Shown here piece after piece: positions 29,905-37,275 of a DNA stretch of 64,000 nt; the first letter of the stretch is position 1; each line of letters starts with the position of its first letter. The DNA is taken from NCBI GenBank assembly GCA_029250925.1, contig JAQXEH010000052.1:1-64000 (forward strand). The letters run 5' to 3'. The notes beneath the pieces are model-generated. The model was not told where the DNA came from, made no database searches, and saw only the letters and a program-made list of their open reading frames with translations. The DNA comes from Hellea sp. Lineage in GTDB: Bacteria > Pseudomonadota > Alphaproteobacteria > Caulobacterales > Maricaulaceae. The position numbers were made by a program, and so were the translations under genes.

Positions 29905-32064
29905 TCACATGAAACTTTGAGGATCAATATCAATTTGAAGTTTGATATTTGCATGTATTTTAATCTTATCCTTCCATAGCTGCATGTATTTCGATAAATT
30001 AAAGTCTAACCTTGATTGCACCAGTATTCGCCTTCGGTAACGCCCTCGAATTCGACCCATTAGCGGTTCACTTGGTCCCAAAATTGTTAGATCATTGGCT
30101 TTTGGGGCAACAAAAATAAATTTATGTGCAAACACATCAGTTTTTTTTTCATCGGTACCAGAGATTATTACTGCTGCTAATTTACCAAAAGGCGGAAGGA
30201 GCAATGCTTCACGTAAATTTAATTCCGCATCTATAAAGCTGTTTCTGTCGCCTATTTCCAAGGCTGCTAATGCTTCATGTTCTGGTTGATATGTTTGAAT
30301 CAATGCGTGCCCTAGTTTTTTGGTTCTACCTGCCCTACCCGATACTTGGACTAAGGTTTGAAAAGTTCTTTCACCCGCTCTCAAATCCCCACCCGATAAG
30401 CTGAGGTCTCCGTCTATAACTCCAACAAAAGTTAAGTTAGGAAAATTATGACCTTTGACAACCATTTGCGTACCAATCATTATATCAATTTCTCCCTTTT
30501 CCATCCGTAACATTCTTGAGGCCAACTCCTCTGGATTACTGGATGTATCCGAAGAAAGTATTTCAACATTAGCATTAGGGAACAAAATAGAGACTTCTTC
30601 AAATATTCTCTCAACACCGGGACCGACTGATTTAAAAGATTCTTCAGCACCGCATTTTAGGCAAGTTTTCGGCATGGGCATTGAAAAGCCTGTGAGATGG
30701 CAAACTGCACGATTTGTGGACCTATGCTCTACCAGCCAACTATCTGTGTCTGGACTTTTTAACTTTTCTCCGCAACTTTGACATAAAATTAGAGGCGCAT
30801 ACCCCCTTCTGTTAAGATAAAGCATTGCCTGCTCTTTATTATCTAGCACTTTTTCAATCGCTAAAATCAACGGTTCTGATATAAATTTATTTTTTTTAGT
30901 CGGGAATTTTTTTAAATCCACCAATTCAACTTTTGGTAAAAAAGCAGAACCTGGTCTTTCTGGCAGAACGATATGTGCATACTTACCGCTTCTTGCATTT
31001 ACTAATGTTTCAAGGGCAGGTGTAGCAGATGCTAAAATAACCGAATGATTTGATATTTTGGATCGAACAACTGACATGTCTCTAGCGTTGTACTTGACCC
31101 CCTCCTCTTGTTTGTATGATGTATCATGTTCCTCATCAACAACTATCAGTCGTAAACTTTCAAATGGTAAATATAAAGCGGACCTTGCACCGACAACTAA
31201 CTTTGCACGGCCATGTGCTACCTCACGCCAGACCCTACGTTTTGCTGCAACAGTCATTTGCGAATGCCATGTAGCTGGCAATACTCCAAAACGCTTTTTA
31301 AATCGTGATAACGCTGCCTGAGTAAGTGAAATTTCAGGTACTAATATCAGCGCTTGTCCATTTTCTTTGATTGCCTCAGCTATAGCTTCAAAATAAACTT
31401 CCGTTTTTCCACTTCCAGTTACACCGTCAAGCAAGCTTACATTAAATTCTTTTTTTCTAACTTGTGAAACCAATTGCTCTGACGCTGAATGTTGGTCCAC
31501 AGTGAGATTAAGTTTACCATAATTAATTATTGGCTCATCGAAGAACTTATCAACCTGACGTATTTCAGAGATTAGTCCTCCAGATTTAATAAAGCTTCTA
31601 ACAACTCCGGGACTGATCTTTGCCCGTTTGGCTATTTCGTTTACTCGGGCTGGGAAAGGGCCTCCATTGTTTATCAAAGATAGTCTCGCCGTCGTTAACT
31701 TTGGAGGAAGGCTCTTGTTTAATGAAAAATAATTTACAACAGGGCTAGGATCAAGAGACTTTAAATTGCCTAAGACCATTTTAAGGACAAGACCCAAAGG
31801 AGCGCAATTGTATCTTGATGTCCAAAAAATAAATTCAATCATCTCTGCAGTTAATGGCTTAACTTTCTTGACTGATACCAGTTCTCTTAATTTTCTATTC
31901 TGCTTAGCTTTACCTAAACTCACTACCACACCTAATTTAATGTGACTCCCGATTGGTGCATAAACAAGTTTTCCAATTGCAATTTCAAAATCACAGGGAA
32001 CGCTGTAATCAAATGCGTTAGGAACATTTACAGGAAAAAGAATTTGAGCATTTTGCATAGCCAT
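29905..32064 (-). CDS. priA: Primosomal replication helicase PriA
   Basis: Superfamily 2 3'-5' helicase that restarts stalled forks. The N-terminal DNA-binding domain is followed by the helicase core: Walker A DGVTGSGKTEVY near 219, DEEHDTSYKQEEG near 312 and QVSGRAGR near 575. The zinc region retains CQSC and CLKC, the pairs that form the first zinc site. Positions of the second site read SPDT and CHLT in place of CPxC and CHxC, so only one of its four cysteines remains. The length of 719 is normal. It lies upstream of atpH on the same strand and is divergent from the transaldolase gene. Confidence 0.95.
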   Translation of the reverse strand: MAMQNAQILFPVNVPNAFDYSVPCDFEIAIGKLVYAPIGSHIKLGVVVSLGKAKQNRKLRELVSVKKVKPLTAEMIEFIFWTSRYNCAPLGLVLKMVLGNLKSLDPSPVVNYFSLNKSLPPKLTTARLSLINNGGPFPARVNEIAKRAKISPGVVRSFIKSGGLISEIRQVDKFFDEPIINYGKLNLTVDQHSASEQLVSQVRKKEFNVSLLDGVTGSGKTEVYFEAIAEAIKENGQALILVPEISLTQAALSRFKKRFGVLPATWHSQMTVAAKRRVWREVAHGRAKLVVGARSALYLPFESLRLIVVDEEHDTSYKQEEGVKYNARDMSVVRSKISNHSVILASATPALETLVNARSGKYAHIVLPERPGSAFLPKVELVDLKKFPTKKNKFISEPLILAIEKVLDNKEQAMLYLNRRGYAPLILCQSCGEKLKSPDTDSWLVEHRSTNRAVCHLTGFSMPMPKTCLKCGAEESFKSVGPGVERIFEEVSILFPNANVEILSSDTSSNPEELASRMLRMEKGEIDIMIGTQMVVKGHNFPNLTFVGVIDGDLSLSGGDLRAGERTFQTLVQVSGRAGRTKKLGHALIQTYQPEHEALAALEIGDRNSFIDAELNLREALLLPPFGKLAAVIISGTDEKKTDVFAHKFIFVAPKANDLTILGPSEPLMGRIRGRYRRRILVQSRLDFNLSKYMQLWKDKIKIHANIKLQIDIDPQSFM

Positions 32065-32115
32065 AAATTATGTTAGCAGAAATAAAAATAGAATCGCCCC
32101 CAAATGGAGAATACA

Positions 32116-32769
32116 ATGAAATTTTTTGTTGATAGTGCAGATATTGATGCCATCGCTGAGTTAAACGACATAGGGTTAGTAGACGGAGTAACGACTAATC
32201 CTTCAATTATCTCTAAGTCTGGAAGAGACTTCAAACAAGTTATATCAGAGATATGCAAAATTACAGACGGACATGTTAGTGCCGAAGTTGTTGCTTTAGA
32301 AGCGGAAAAAATGGTTGAAGAAGGGCGTCATCTACGAAAAATTGCACCTAATGTTTGTGTTAAACTGCCACTCACAATGGACGGTTTAAAAGCATGTAAC
32401 ATTTTATCTAAAGAGGGCACGCCCACCAATGTAACATTATGCTTTTCGCCAAACCAAGCACTACTAGCTGCTAAATGTGGCGCAACATATATATCCCCAT
32501 TTATAGGTCGGTTAGATGATATTTCCCTCGATGGCATGGAGCTAATCGAAGACATACGGACTATCTATGACAATTATGGCTATGAAACTGAAATATTGGC
32601 GGCGTCAATAAGAAGTGCAAATCATGTTAAAGAATGCGCAATTGTAGGGGCAGACGTGATAACGGCACCCCCAAAGGTTATTAAGGCTTTAGCAAGCCAC
32701 GCCCTCACTGATAAAGGGCTCGCGGCATTCATGGTTGACTGGAAAAAAACAGGCCAGACAATACTTTAA
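32116..32769 (+). CDS. Transaldolase-like protein (fructose-6-phosphate aldolase/TalC type)
   Basis: Class I aldolase of the small transaldolase family (Fsa/TalC/MipB). [17 protein letters not shown] opens the protein, [12 protein letters not shown] lies near 28, and the Schiff-base lysine in [15 protein letters not shown] near 85. [10 protein letters not shown] and the C-terminal [14 protein letters not shown] complete the barrel. It could act as transaldolase in the pentose-phosphate pathway or as fructose-6-phosphate aldolase, and sequence alone does not decide. The track start at 32104 is four codons upstream. ATG 32116 has GGAGA at correct spacing and is preferred. Confidence 0.93.
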   Translation: MKFFVDSADIDAIAELNDIGLVDGVTTNPSIISKSGRDFKQVISEICKITDGHVSAEVVALEAEKMVEEGRHLRKIAPNVCVKLPLTMDGLKACNILSKEGTPTNVTLCFSPNQALLAAKCGATYISPFIGRLDDISLDGMELIEDIRTIYDNYGYETEILAASIRSANHVKECAIVGADVITAPPKVIKALASHALTDKGLAAFMVDWKKTGQTIL

Positions 32770-32805
32770 GATTGAAAAATTAAACCTCAATAGTTAACTG
32801 AACTT

Positions 32806-33429
32806 ATGTCTTTAGAACTTTGGTTGGCTTTAGTTGCTTTATTTGGCGTTGGGGGTTTAACACCTGGACCTGCTGTAATGCTGGTTATGTCATCTTCTTT
32901 TAGATATGGTTTCAAATCTGCAATGGTTCCTGCCTATGGTATAGCCACTGCAAATTTAGTTTGGCTTTTAATGGCTGCTTCCGGTGCTGCTATTTTGGCA
33001 ACGAAATTTCCCAATGCATTCTTAGTTTTAAAAGGTATAGGCTTATTGGTGATATTTTACCTCGCATTATCAACTATTTTTGGTCCCCTACCAGATACAG
33101 TTGGTAAAGTAATAGATCCACCGCGTAAGAAAAACTTGTTTTCCAAAGGCCTAGCTCTACAATTATCTAGCCCAATGCCTCTGGTTTATTTTGGACTTCT
33201 TTTACCAAACTATTTTGATATATCATATTCTTTAAAAACCCAAGTTTTAGTGATGTTTCTAACAGTAACTATTACCGAGCTTATGGGTCTAGGCGTGTAT
33301 GCTTATTGTGCTCACAAAATAAGAGAATGGCTTAAACAAACCTGGGCGGCACGAATGTTTAATATTTTAATTGGACTGACAATGATAGCATCTGGAGTAT
33401 GGGCTTTAATGGCTACAACTGAATTTTAA
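32806..33429 (+). CDS. LysE/RhtB-family exporter
   Basis: Amino-acid/metabolite exporter with about six membrane helices in 207 residues. The N-terminal GVGGLTPGPAVMLVMSSSFRYG matches the LysE/RhtB hallmark (PGP and the following glycine-rich helix). A LSSPMPLVYFGLLLPNYF-like motif begins the second half. The exported amino acid is unknown. It lies 36 bp after the transaldolase gene. Confidence 0.88.
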   Translation: MSLELWLALVALFGVGGLTPGPAVMLVMSSSFRYGFKSAMVPAYGIATANLVWLLMAASGAAILATKFPNAFLVLKGIGLLVIFYLALSTIFGPLPDTVGKVIDPPRKKNLFSKGLALQLSSPMPLVYFGLLLPNYFDISYSLKTQVLVMFLTVTITELMGLGVYAYCAHKIREWLKQTWAARMFNILIGLTMIASGVWALMATTEF

Positions 33430-33498
33430 ATCTTGTATTTGGTTTAAACAAAGTTAAATCAACAAGTAAATAGTCACTTAATTACGAAATGAATACGA

Positions 33499-34026
33499 AT
33501 GAATATAGATAATATTTCCCCAGGCATAAATCCTCCGAAAGACATAAATGTTATTATTGAAGTACCACTTGGGGGTGAACCCATAAAGTATGAGCTGGAT
33601 AAGGTATCAGGCGCAATGTTTGTTGACCGGTTTCTTTATACTGCGATGAGGTATCCATGTAATTATGGCTTCATACCCCACACATTATCAGATGATGGCG
33701 ACCCTACTGACGTCTTGGTAGTTGGCAATAGAGCCTTAATGCCAGGGTCAGTAATCAGAGCGAGACCCATTGGAGTACTGATGATGGAGGATGAAGCTGG
33801 TATCGATGAAAAAATAATAGCTGTTCCTCACCAAAAATTAACAAAATATTATGACTTAATTCAAAATTATACAGATTTGCCTCAAGTAATGCAGGACAGA
33901 ATACCTCATTTTTTTGCGCATTACAAAGATTTAGAACCAGACAAATGGGTGAAAATTTTAGGCTGGGAATCAAGAGAAAAAGCGCATGAATTGATTGAGA
34001 GTGGTCTGAAGGCTTGTAAGAAATAA
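33499..34026 (+). CDS. ppa: Soluble inorganic pyrophosphatase
   Basis: Family I Mg2+-dependent pyrophosphatase that hydrolyses PPi to phosphate in the cytoplasm. Active-site residues lie in [23 protein letters not shown] at about 54-76, with the signature [23 protein letters not shown] follows near 96. It has 175 residues, typical for bacteria. It is followed by the gene of the membrane proton pyrophosphatase, so the two PPi-consuming enzymes are neighbours. Confidence 0.97.
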   Translation: MNIDNISPGINPPKDINVIIEVPLGGEPIKYELDKVSGAMFVDRFLYTAMRYPCNYGFIPHTLSDDGDPTDVLVVGNRALMPGSVIRARPIGVLMMEDEAGIDEKIIAVPHQKLTKYYDLIQNYTDLPQVMQDRIPHFFAHYKDLEPDKWVKILGWESREKAHELIESGLKACKK

Positions 34027-34049
34027 ACAACAACTCATAATATTTTTTG

Positions 34050-34055
34050 TATAAT
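34050..34055 (+). promoter_or_regulatory. Possible -10 element for hppA
   Basis: A consensus TATAAT preceded by TTG lies 25 bp after the ppa stop. No good -35 hexamer is seen at 16-18 bp. If used, transcription would start near 34062 and give a leader of about 200 bases containing the tandem element described next. Confidence 0.4.
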
Positions 34056-34123
34056 ATAGGCTAATGTCTCTCAATAAGACTCTTGATTATGTCTCTTAAT
34101 TGCTTAAAGAGAACTTATTAACC

Positions 34124-34216
34124 GCGAGGGGAAGCGTTTATCAGTTTAGGATATGCGGCCAACTTTACTTTAGCGAGGGGAAGCGATTGTCTGTTTTAGG
34201 CAAACGGCCAACTTCA
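34124..34216 (+). promoter_or_regulatory. Tandem structured element in the hppA leader (candidate new cis-regulatory RNA)
   Basis: Two copies start at 34124 and 34173, a period of 49. Each reads GCGAGGGGAAG, then an 8-bp stem with a 7-nt loop, then GCCAACTT. Stem arms are 34135-34142/34150-34157 in copy 1 and 34184-34191/34199-34206 in copy 2. The outer flanks are identical between copies. The stem differs, and at the sixth pair A-U is replaced by G-C (compensatory), while the third and fourth positions are weak or mismatched in one copy each. The loop sequence GUU can pair with AAC of the 3' flank in both copies, which would make an H-type pseudoknot. I do not recognise a known riboswitch class. 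Function is inferred from location only. Confidence 0.7.
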
Positions 34217-34226
34217 TTACACATAA

Positions 34227-34262
34227 ACCGTTAAATACGGTCTTAACTCTAAGGAGAGAGTA
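34227..34262 (+). promoter_or_regulatory. Hairpins at the hppA ribosome binding site
   Basis: ACCGT-TAAAT-ACGGT (34227-34241) can form a 5-bp hairpin. Just after it, CTCT (34247-34250) can pair with AGAG inside AAGGAGAGAG, masking the ribosome binding site of hppA (ATG 34266). This could be the expression platform of the tandem element upstream, but the helices are short. Confidence 0.35.
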
Positions 34263-34265
34263 AAA

Positions 34266-36362
34266 ATGACTCTTAATCTTATCATAGCGGCGGGTATACT
34301 TGCTGTAATTTATGGTATCATAACACGAGCAAGCTTGATGAAGGCTTCAACGGGTAATGAACGAATGAATGAAATTGCTGGAGCGATTCAAGAAGGAGCA
34401 AAAGCATATTTAAATAAACAGTATAAGACTATTGCCATAGTTGGCGTTGTTGTAACAATTTTACTTTACGTATTATTTCAAAACGCAATAGCTCCTGTTG
34501 GTTTTGTTTTAGGTGCTGTTTTATCCGGTATAGCTGGCTATGTTGGAATGCTTGTTTCTGTGCAGGCAAATGTTCGAACTACCGAAGCTTCACGAGAAAG
34601 TTTAGGCTCTGGACTTAATGTAGCCTTTAAAGCTGGCGCAATAACAGGAATGCTTGTTGCAGGATTAGCTCTGCTAGGATTAGCTGTATACTACATGGTC
34701 TTAACTGGTCCTATGGGTGCAGATGCACGAGGAGTAATTGATGGCTTGGTTTCTCTTTCACTTGGCGCCTCACTAATTTCAGTATTCGCAAGGCTTGGCG
34801 GCGGTATATTTACTAAAGGCGCCGATGTTGGTGGAGATCTAGTAGGTAAGGTAGAAGCAGGAATTCCTGAAGATGACCCAAGGAATCCAGCAACAATAGC
34901 AGATAATGTTGGCGATAATGTTGGCGATTGCGCCGGTATGGCTGCTGACTTATTTGAAACATATGTTGTGACAATTGCTGCGACTATGGTTCTCGGTTCA
35001 ATCTTGTTTTCAAATGTAGGCTCTTTGGCTTTATACCCAATGGCCATTGCAGCATCTTGCATAATTACATCTATAATAGGTACATACTTTGTTAAGTTAG
35101 GAAAAAATTCCACAAATGTTATGGGGGCTCTATATAAAGGTCTTATAGCCACTGGTCTTCTATCCGCAGCTGCGATATATATCGTCACACGACATACAAT
35201 CGGTCTTGGAGAAATCGAAGGTACTGGTTTCTCAGGAATGGATCTGTTCTTTTGCTCAGTCATTGGATTGTTAATTACCGGAGCTATAGTTGTAATTACA
35301 GAGTACTATACCGGTGTTAACTACCGTCCAGTTAAGTCTGTTGCAGCAGCATCTGAATCTGGGCATGGCACAAATGTTATCCAAGGTCTTGCAGTATCAA
35401 TGGAAGCAACTGCGGTGCCAGTTTTAATAATTGTTTTTGGTATAATTGGAACATACGCATTAGCTGATCTTTACGGCATCGCAATAGCTGTTACTGCTAT
35501 GCTAGGCGTTGCAGGAATGATAGTTGCTCTCGATGCTTTTGGGCCTGTAACTGATAATGCAGGTGGTATTGCTGAAATGGCAGAACTTCCCTCAGAAGTA
35601 AGGAATACTACTGATACTTTAGATGCGGTAGGTAATACAACAAAAGCTGTAACCAAAGGCTATGCGATCGCTTCTGCTGGTTTGGGTGCTTTAGTATTAT
35701 TCGCTGCATACTACAAAGATGTCGAGTATTTTGCATCCAAAGCTGTAGAAGGTTCTTTTTTCTATGGATTAGATACATTGCAATTCAGCTTAACTAATCC
35801 TTATGTTATCATAGGCTTATTTATTGGTGGACTGCTTCCATATTTATTTGGTGCATGGGCCATGCAATCAGTAGGAAGAGCTGCCAGTGCAATTGTTGAA
35901 GAAGTTAGGCGTCAATTCAAAGCTGATCCTGGTATTATGAAAGGTACTTCGAGACCCGATTATGCGAAAGCTGTCGATTTACTCACAGGTGCTGCGATCA
36001 AAGAAATGATTAAACCTTCATTATTGCCAATTCTTGCTCCAATCGTTTTATTCTTTGCTGTGAAAATGACAGCGGGTAATGCAGCTGCTGTAGAAGCTTT
36101 AGGTGCAATGCTTTTAGGTGTTATTGTAACAGGTCTGTTTGTTGCTCTCTCTATGACCGCTGGTGGCGGAGCTTGGGACAATGCCAAGAAATATATAGAA
36201 GACGGTAACCACGGCGGAAAAGGTTCCGATGCTCATAAAGCATCAGTGACAGGAGATACTGTGGGTGACCCCTATAAAGATACTGCAGGACCAGCTGTGA
36301 ATCCGATGATAAAAATAACAAATATCATTGCTCTTCTTTTATTAGCTGTATTAGCTCACTAG
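34266..36362 (+). CDS. hppA: K+-independent proton-translocating membrane pyrophosphatase
   Basis: Polytopic membrane enzyme (about 16 helices, 698 residues) that couples PPi hydrolysis to H+ pumping. PPi/Mg motifs are visible: [20 protein letters not shown] near 196, [19 protein letters not shown] near 218, and the late [17 protein letters not shown]. The motif [10 protein letters not shown] near 456 has Lys and Thr at the positions that define the K+-independent subclass; K+-dependent enzymes have Ala and Gly there. It would add to proton motive force from biosynthetic PPi. It is preceded by a strong ribosome binding site (AAGGAGAGAG) and an unusual tandem leader element, and closed by a rho-independent terminator. 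Confidence 0.97.
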   Translation: MTLNLIIAAGILAVIYGIITRASLMKASTGNERMNEIAGAIQEGAKAYLNKQYKTIAIVGVVVTILLYVLFQNAIAPVGFVLGAVLSGIAGYVGMLVSVQANVRTTEASRESLGSGLNVAFKAGAITGMLVAGLALLGLAVYYMVLTGPMGADARGVIDGLVSLSLGASLISVFARLGGGIFTKGADVGGDLVGKVEAGIPEDDPRNPATIADNVGDNVGDCAGMAADLFETYVVTIAATMVLGSILFSNVGSLALYPMAIAASCIITSIIGTYFVKLGKNSTNVMGALYKGLIATGLLSAAAIYIVTRHTIGLGEIEGTGFSGMDLFFCSVIGLLITGAIVVITEYYTGVNYRPVKSVAAASESGHGTNVIQGLAVSMEATAVPVLIIVFGIIGTYALADLYGIAIAVTAMLGVAGMIVALDAFGPVTDNAGGIAEMAELPSEVRNTTDTLDAVGNTTKAVTKGYAIASAGLGALVLFAAYYKDVEYFASKAVEGSFFYGLDTLQFSLTNPYVIIGLFIGGLLPYLFGAWAMQSVGRAASAIVEEVRRQFKADPGIMKGTSRPDYAKAVDLLTGAAIKEMIKPSLLPILAPIVLFFAVKMTAGNAAAVEALGAMLLGVIVTGLFVALSMTAGGGAWDNAKKYIEDGNHGGKGSDAHKASVTGDTVGDPYKDTAGPAVNPMIKITNIIALLLLAVLAH

Positions 36363-36392
36363 CTAGTTCTAATTAAAACAAATAAAAAATCC

Positions 36393-36416
36393 AACCCCGC
36401 CTAGGCGGGGTTTTTT
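36393..36416 (+). terminator. Rho-independent terminator after hppA
   Basis: CCCCGCC-TA-GGCGGGG is a near-perfect 7-bp GC stem with flanking AA/TT and six T, 31 bp after the hppA stop. Confidence 0.93.
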
Positions 36417-36494
36417 ATTGAAAAAACTTAACTATATTTAATTATACTTTTGCCTTAAATATGATAATGTTATTAAAATTAATGGAGTTTACAT

Positions 36495-37130
36495 ATGAAA
36501 ATTCAAAAAATTATCGCTTTATTTGTATTTTCAATCCTGGCTTCATGTACTACCGCCACACCTTATCAGCCAGCGTCAAAAACAGGTTCTTATGACGGCT
36601 TTAGTCAAACAAACATCGAAAAAGATAGGGTAAGAATAACGTTTGGAGGAAATTCTCTAACTGACCGTGAAACAGTAGAAAACTATCTTCTCTTTAGAGC
36701 AGCTGAAATTGCATTGGAAAAGAATTTCGATCACTTCATACTGGTAAAAAGAGATGTTGAAGAAAAAAAGCGTATAAGGACAACAACTAGTTCAAACTCT
36801 AGTATCTATGACCCATATTTTGGGTACAGTTTTTTTAGCCCAAATTTTGGTTGGAGCCAGAGATACCCATACTCTAGTTTCGGAGGCTTCTCATCTGCCA
36901 GGTTATATGGAAGAGCAAGGTTTGGACACAGAGGATTTGGATACGGATCCGCCTTTAGATACGATCCATTTTTTGATGATATCGAAATACGCGAAATAAT
37001 AAAATACAAGGCAACTGCAGAGGTGGTGTTTGGCGAAGGTAATAAACCAAAGGATAAAGAAAATGCATTCAATGCATCTGAAGTATATTCAAACTTAAAG
37101 GGTGAAATAATACGCCCAGAAATTAAATAA
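36495..37130 (+). CDS. CC0125/CC1285-family lipoprotein
   Basis: Lipoprotein signal peptide of about 17 residues ending in ILASC, with Cys 18 as the lipidation site. The core DGFSQTNIEKDRVRITFGGN and RETVENYLLFRAAEIALE match the alphaproteobacterial CC0125/CC1285 lipoprotein family. The middle is rich in Tyr, Phe, Gly and Ser (SSFGGFSSARLYGRARFG). A predicted strand-rich tail follows. Function in the family is unknown. It has 211 residues, its own region between two terminators, and is likely envelope-located. Confidence 0.85.
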   Translation: MKIQKIIALFVFSILASCTTATPYQPASKTGSYDGFSQTNIEKDRVRITFGGNSLTDRETVENYLLFRAAEIALEKNFDHFILVKRDVEEKKRIRTTTSSNSSIYDPYFGYSFFSPNFGWSQRYPYSSFGGFSSARLYGRARFGHRGFGYGSAFRYDPFFDDIEIREIIKYKATAEVVFGEGNKPKDKENAFNASEVYSNLKGEIIRPEIK

Positions 37131-37155
37131 TTGCTAAAATTATCATAAACTATAC

Positions 37156-37182
37156 AAACCCGTTGCCTAGACGGGTTTTTTT
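37156..37182 (+). terminator. Rho-independent terminator after the lipoprotein gene
   Basis: AACCCGT and ACGGGTT form a 7-bp stem with loop TGCCTAG, followed by a T run. It lies 26 bp after the lipoprotein stop. Confidence 0.9.
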
Positions 37183-37198
37183 ATAAAATAAAATTAAA

Positions 37199-37270
37199 TT
37201 TCCTCTTGCGAATAATTCTCAATTGCACTATGCAGCTCTCTGCTAATGAGAATTATTCGCAATGAGGAAA
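37199..37270. promoter_or_regulatory. Long inverted repeat with two Fur-like boxes before the TonB receptor
   Basis: The left arm 37199-37221 and right arm 37247-37270 are complementary over 23 of 24 positions with one single-base gap; the spacer is 25 bases. Each arm contains a 7-1-7 site close to the Fur consensus (TGCGAATAATTCTCA and TGAGAATTATTCGCA). A weak promoter TTGCGA/TATGCA with 17-bp spacer (37206-37234) would lie between the boxes. The right arm also contains GAGGAAA, the ribosome binding site for ATG 37276. Iron-responsive repression is inferred; Fur, Mur, Irr or RirA cannot be distinguished here. Confidence 0.65.
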
Positions 37271-37275
37271 ATAAA

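Noticed and set aside
34124-34216. Tandem hppA element as a glycine, mini-ykkC (guanidine-II), preQ1, SAM-II or c-di-GMP riboswitch
   Set aside because: The signature segments of these classes (for example GGAGxAA/CTCTCAGG, ACGR loops) are absent, so none could be assigned.
34691-35263. 190-aa minus-strand ORF inside hppA, and 22567..22938 inside the second ctpA
   Set aside because: Antisense shadows of well-conserved genes with no recognisable motif.
37246-37275. Ten-codon N-terminal extension of the TonB receptor in the ORF track
   Set aside because: It lies in the inverted repeat and would overlap the ribosome binding site that serves ATG 37276; the shorter start gives a normal signal peptide.
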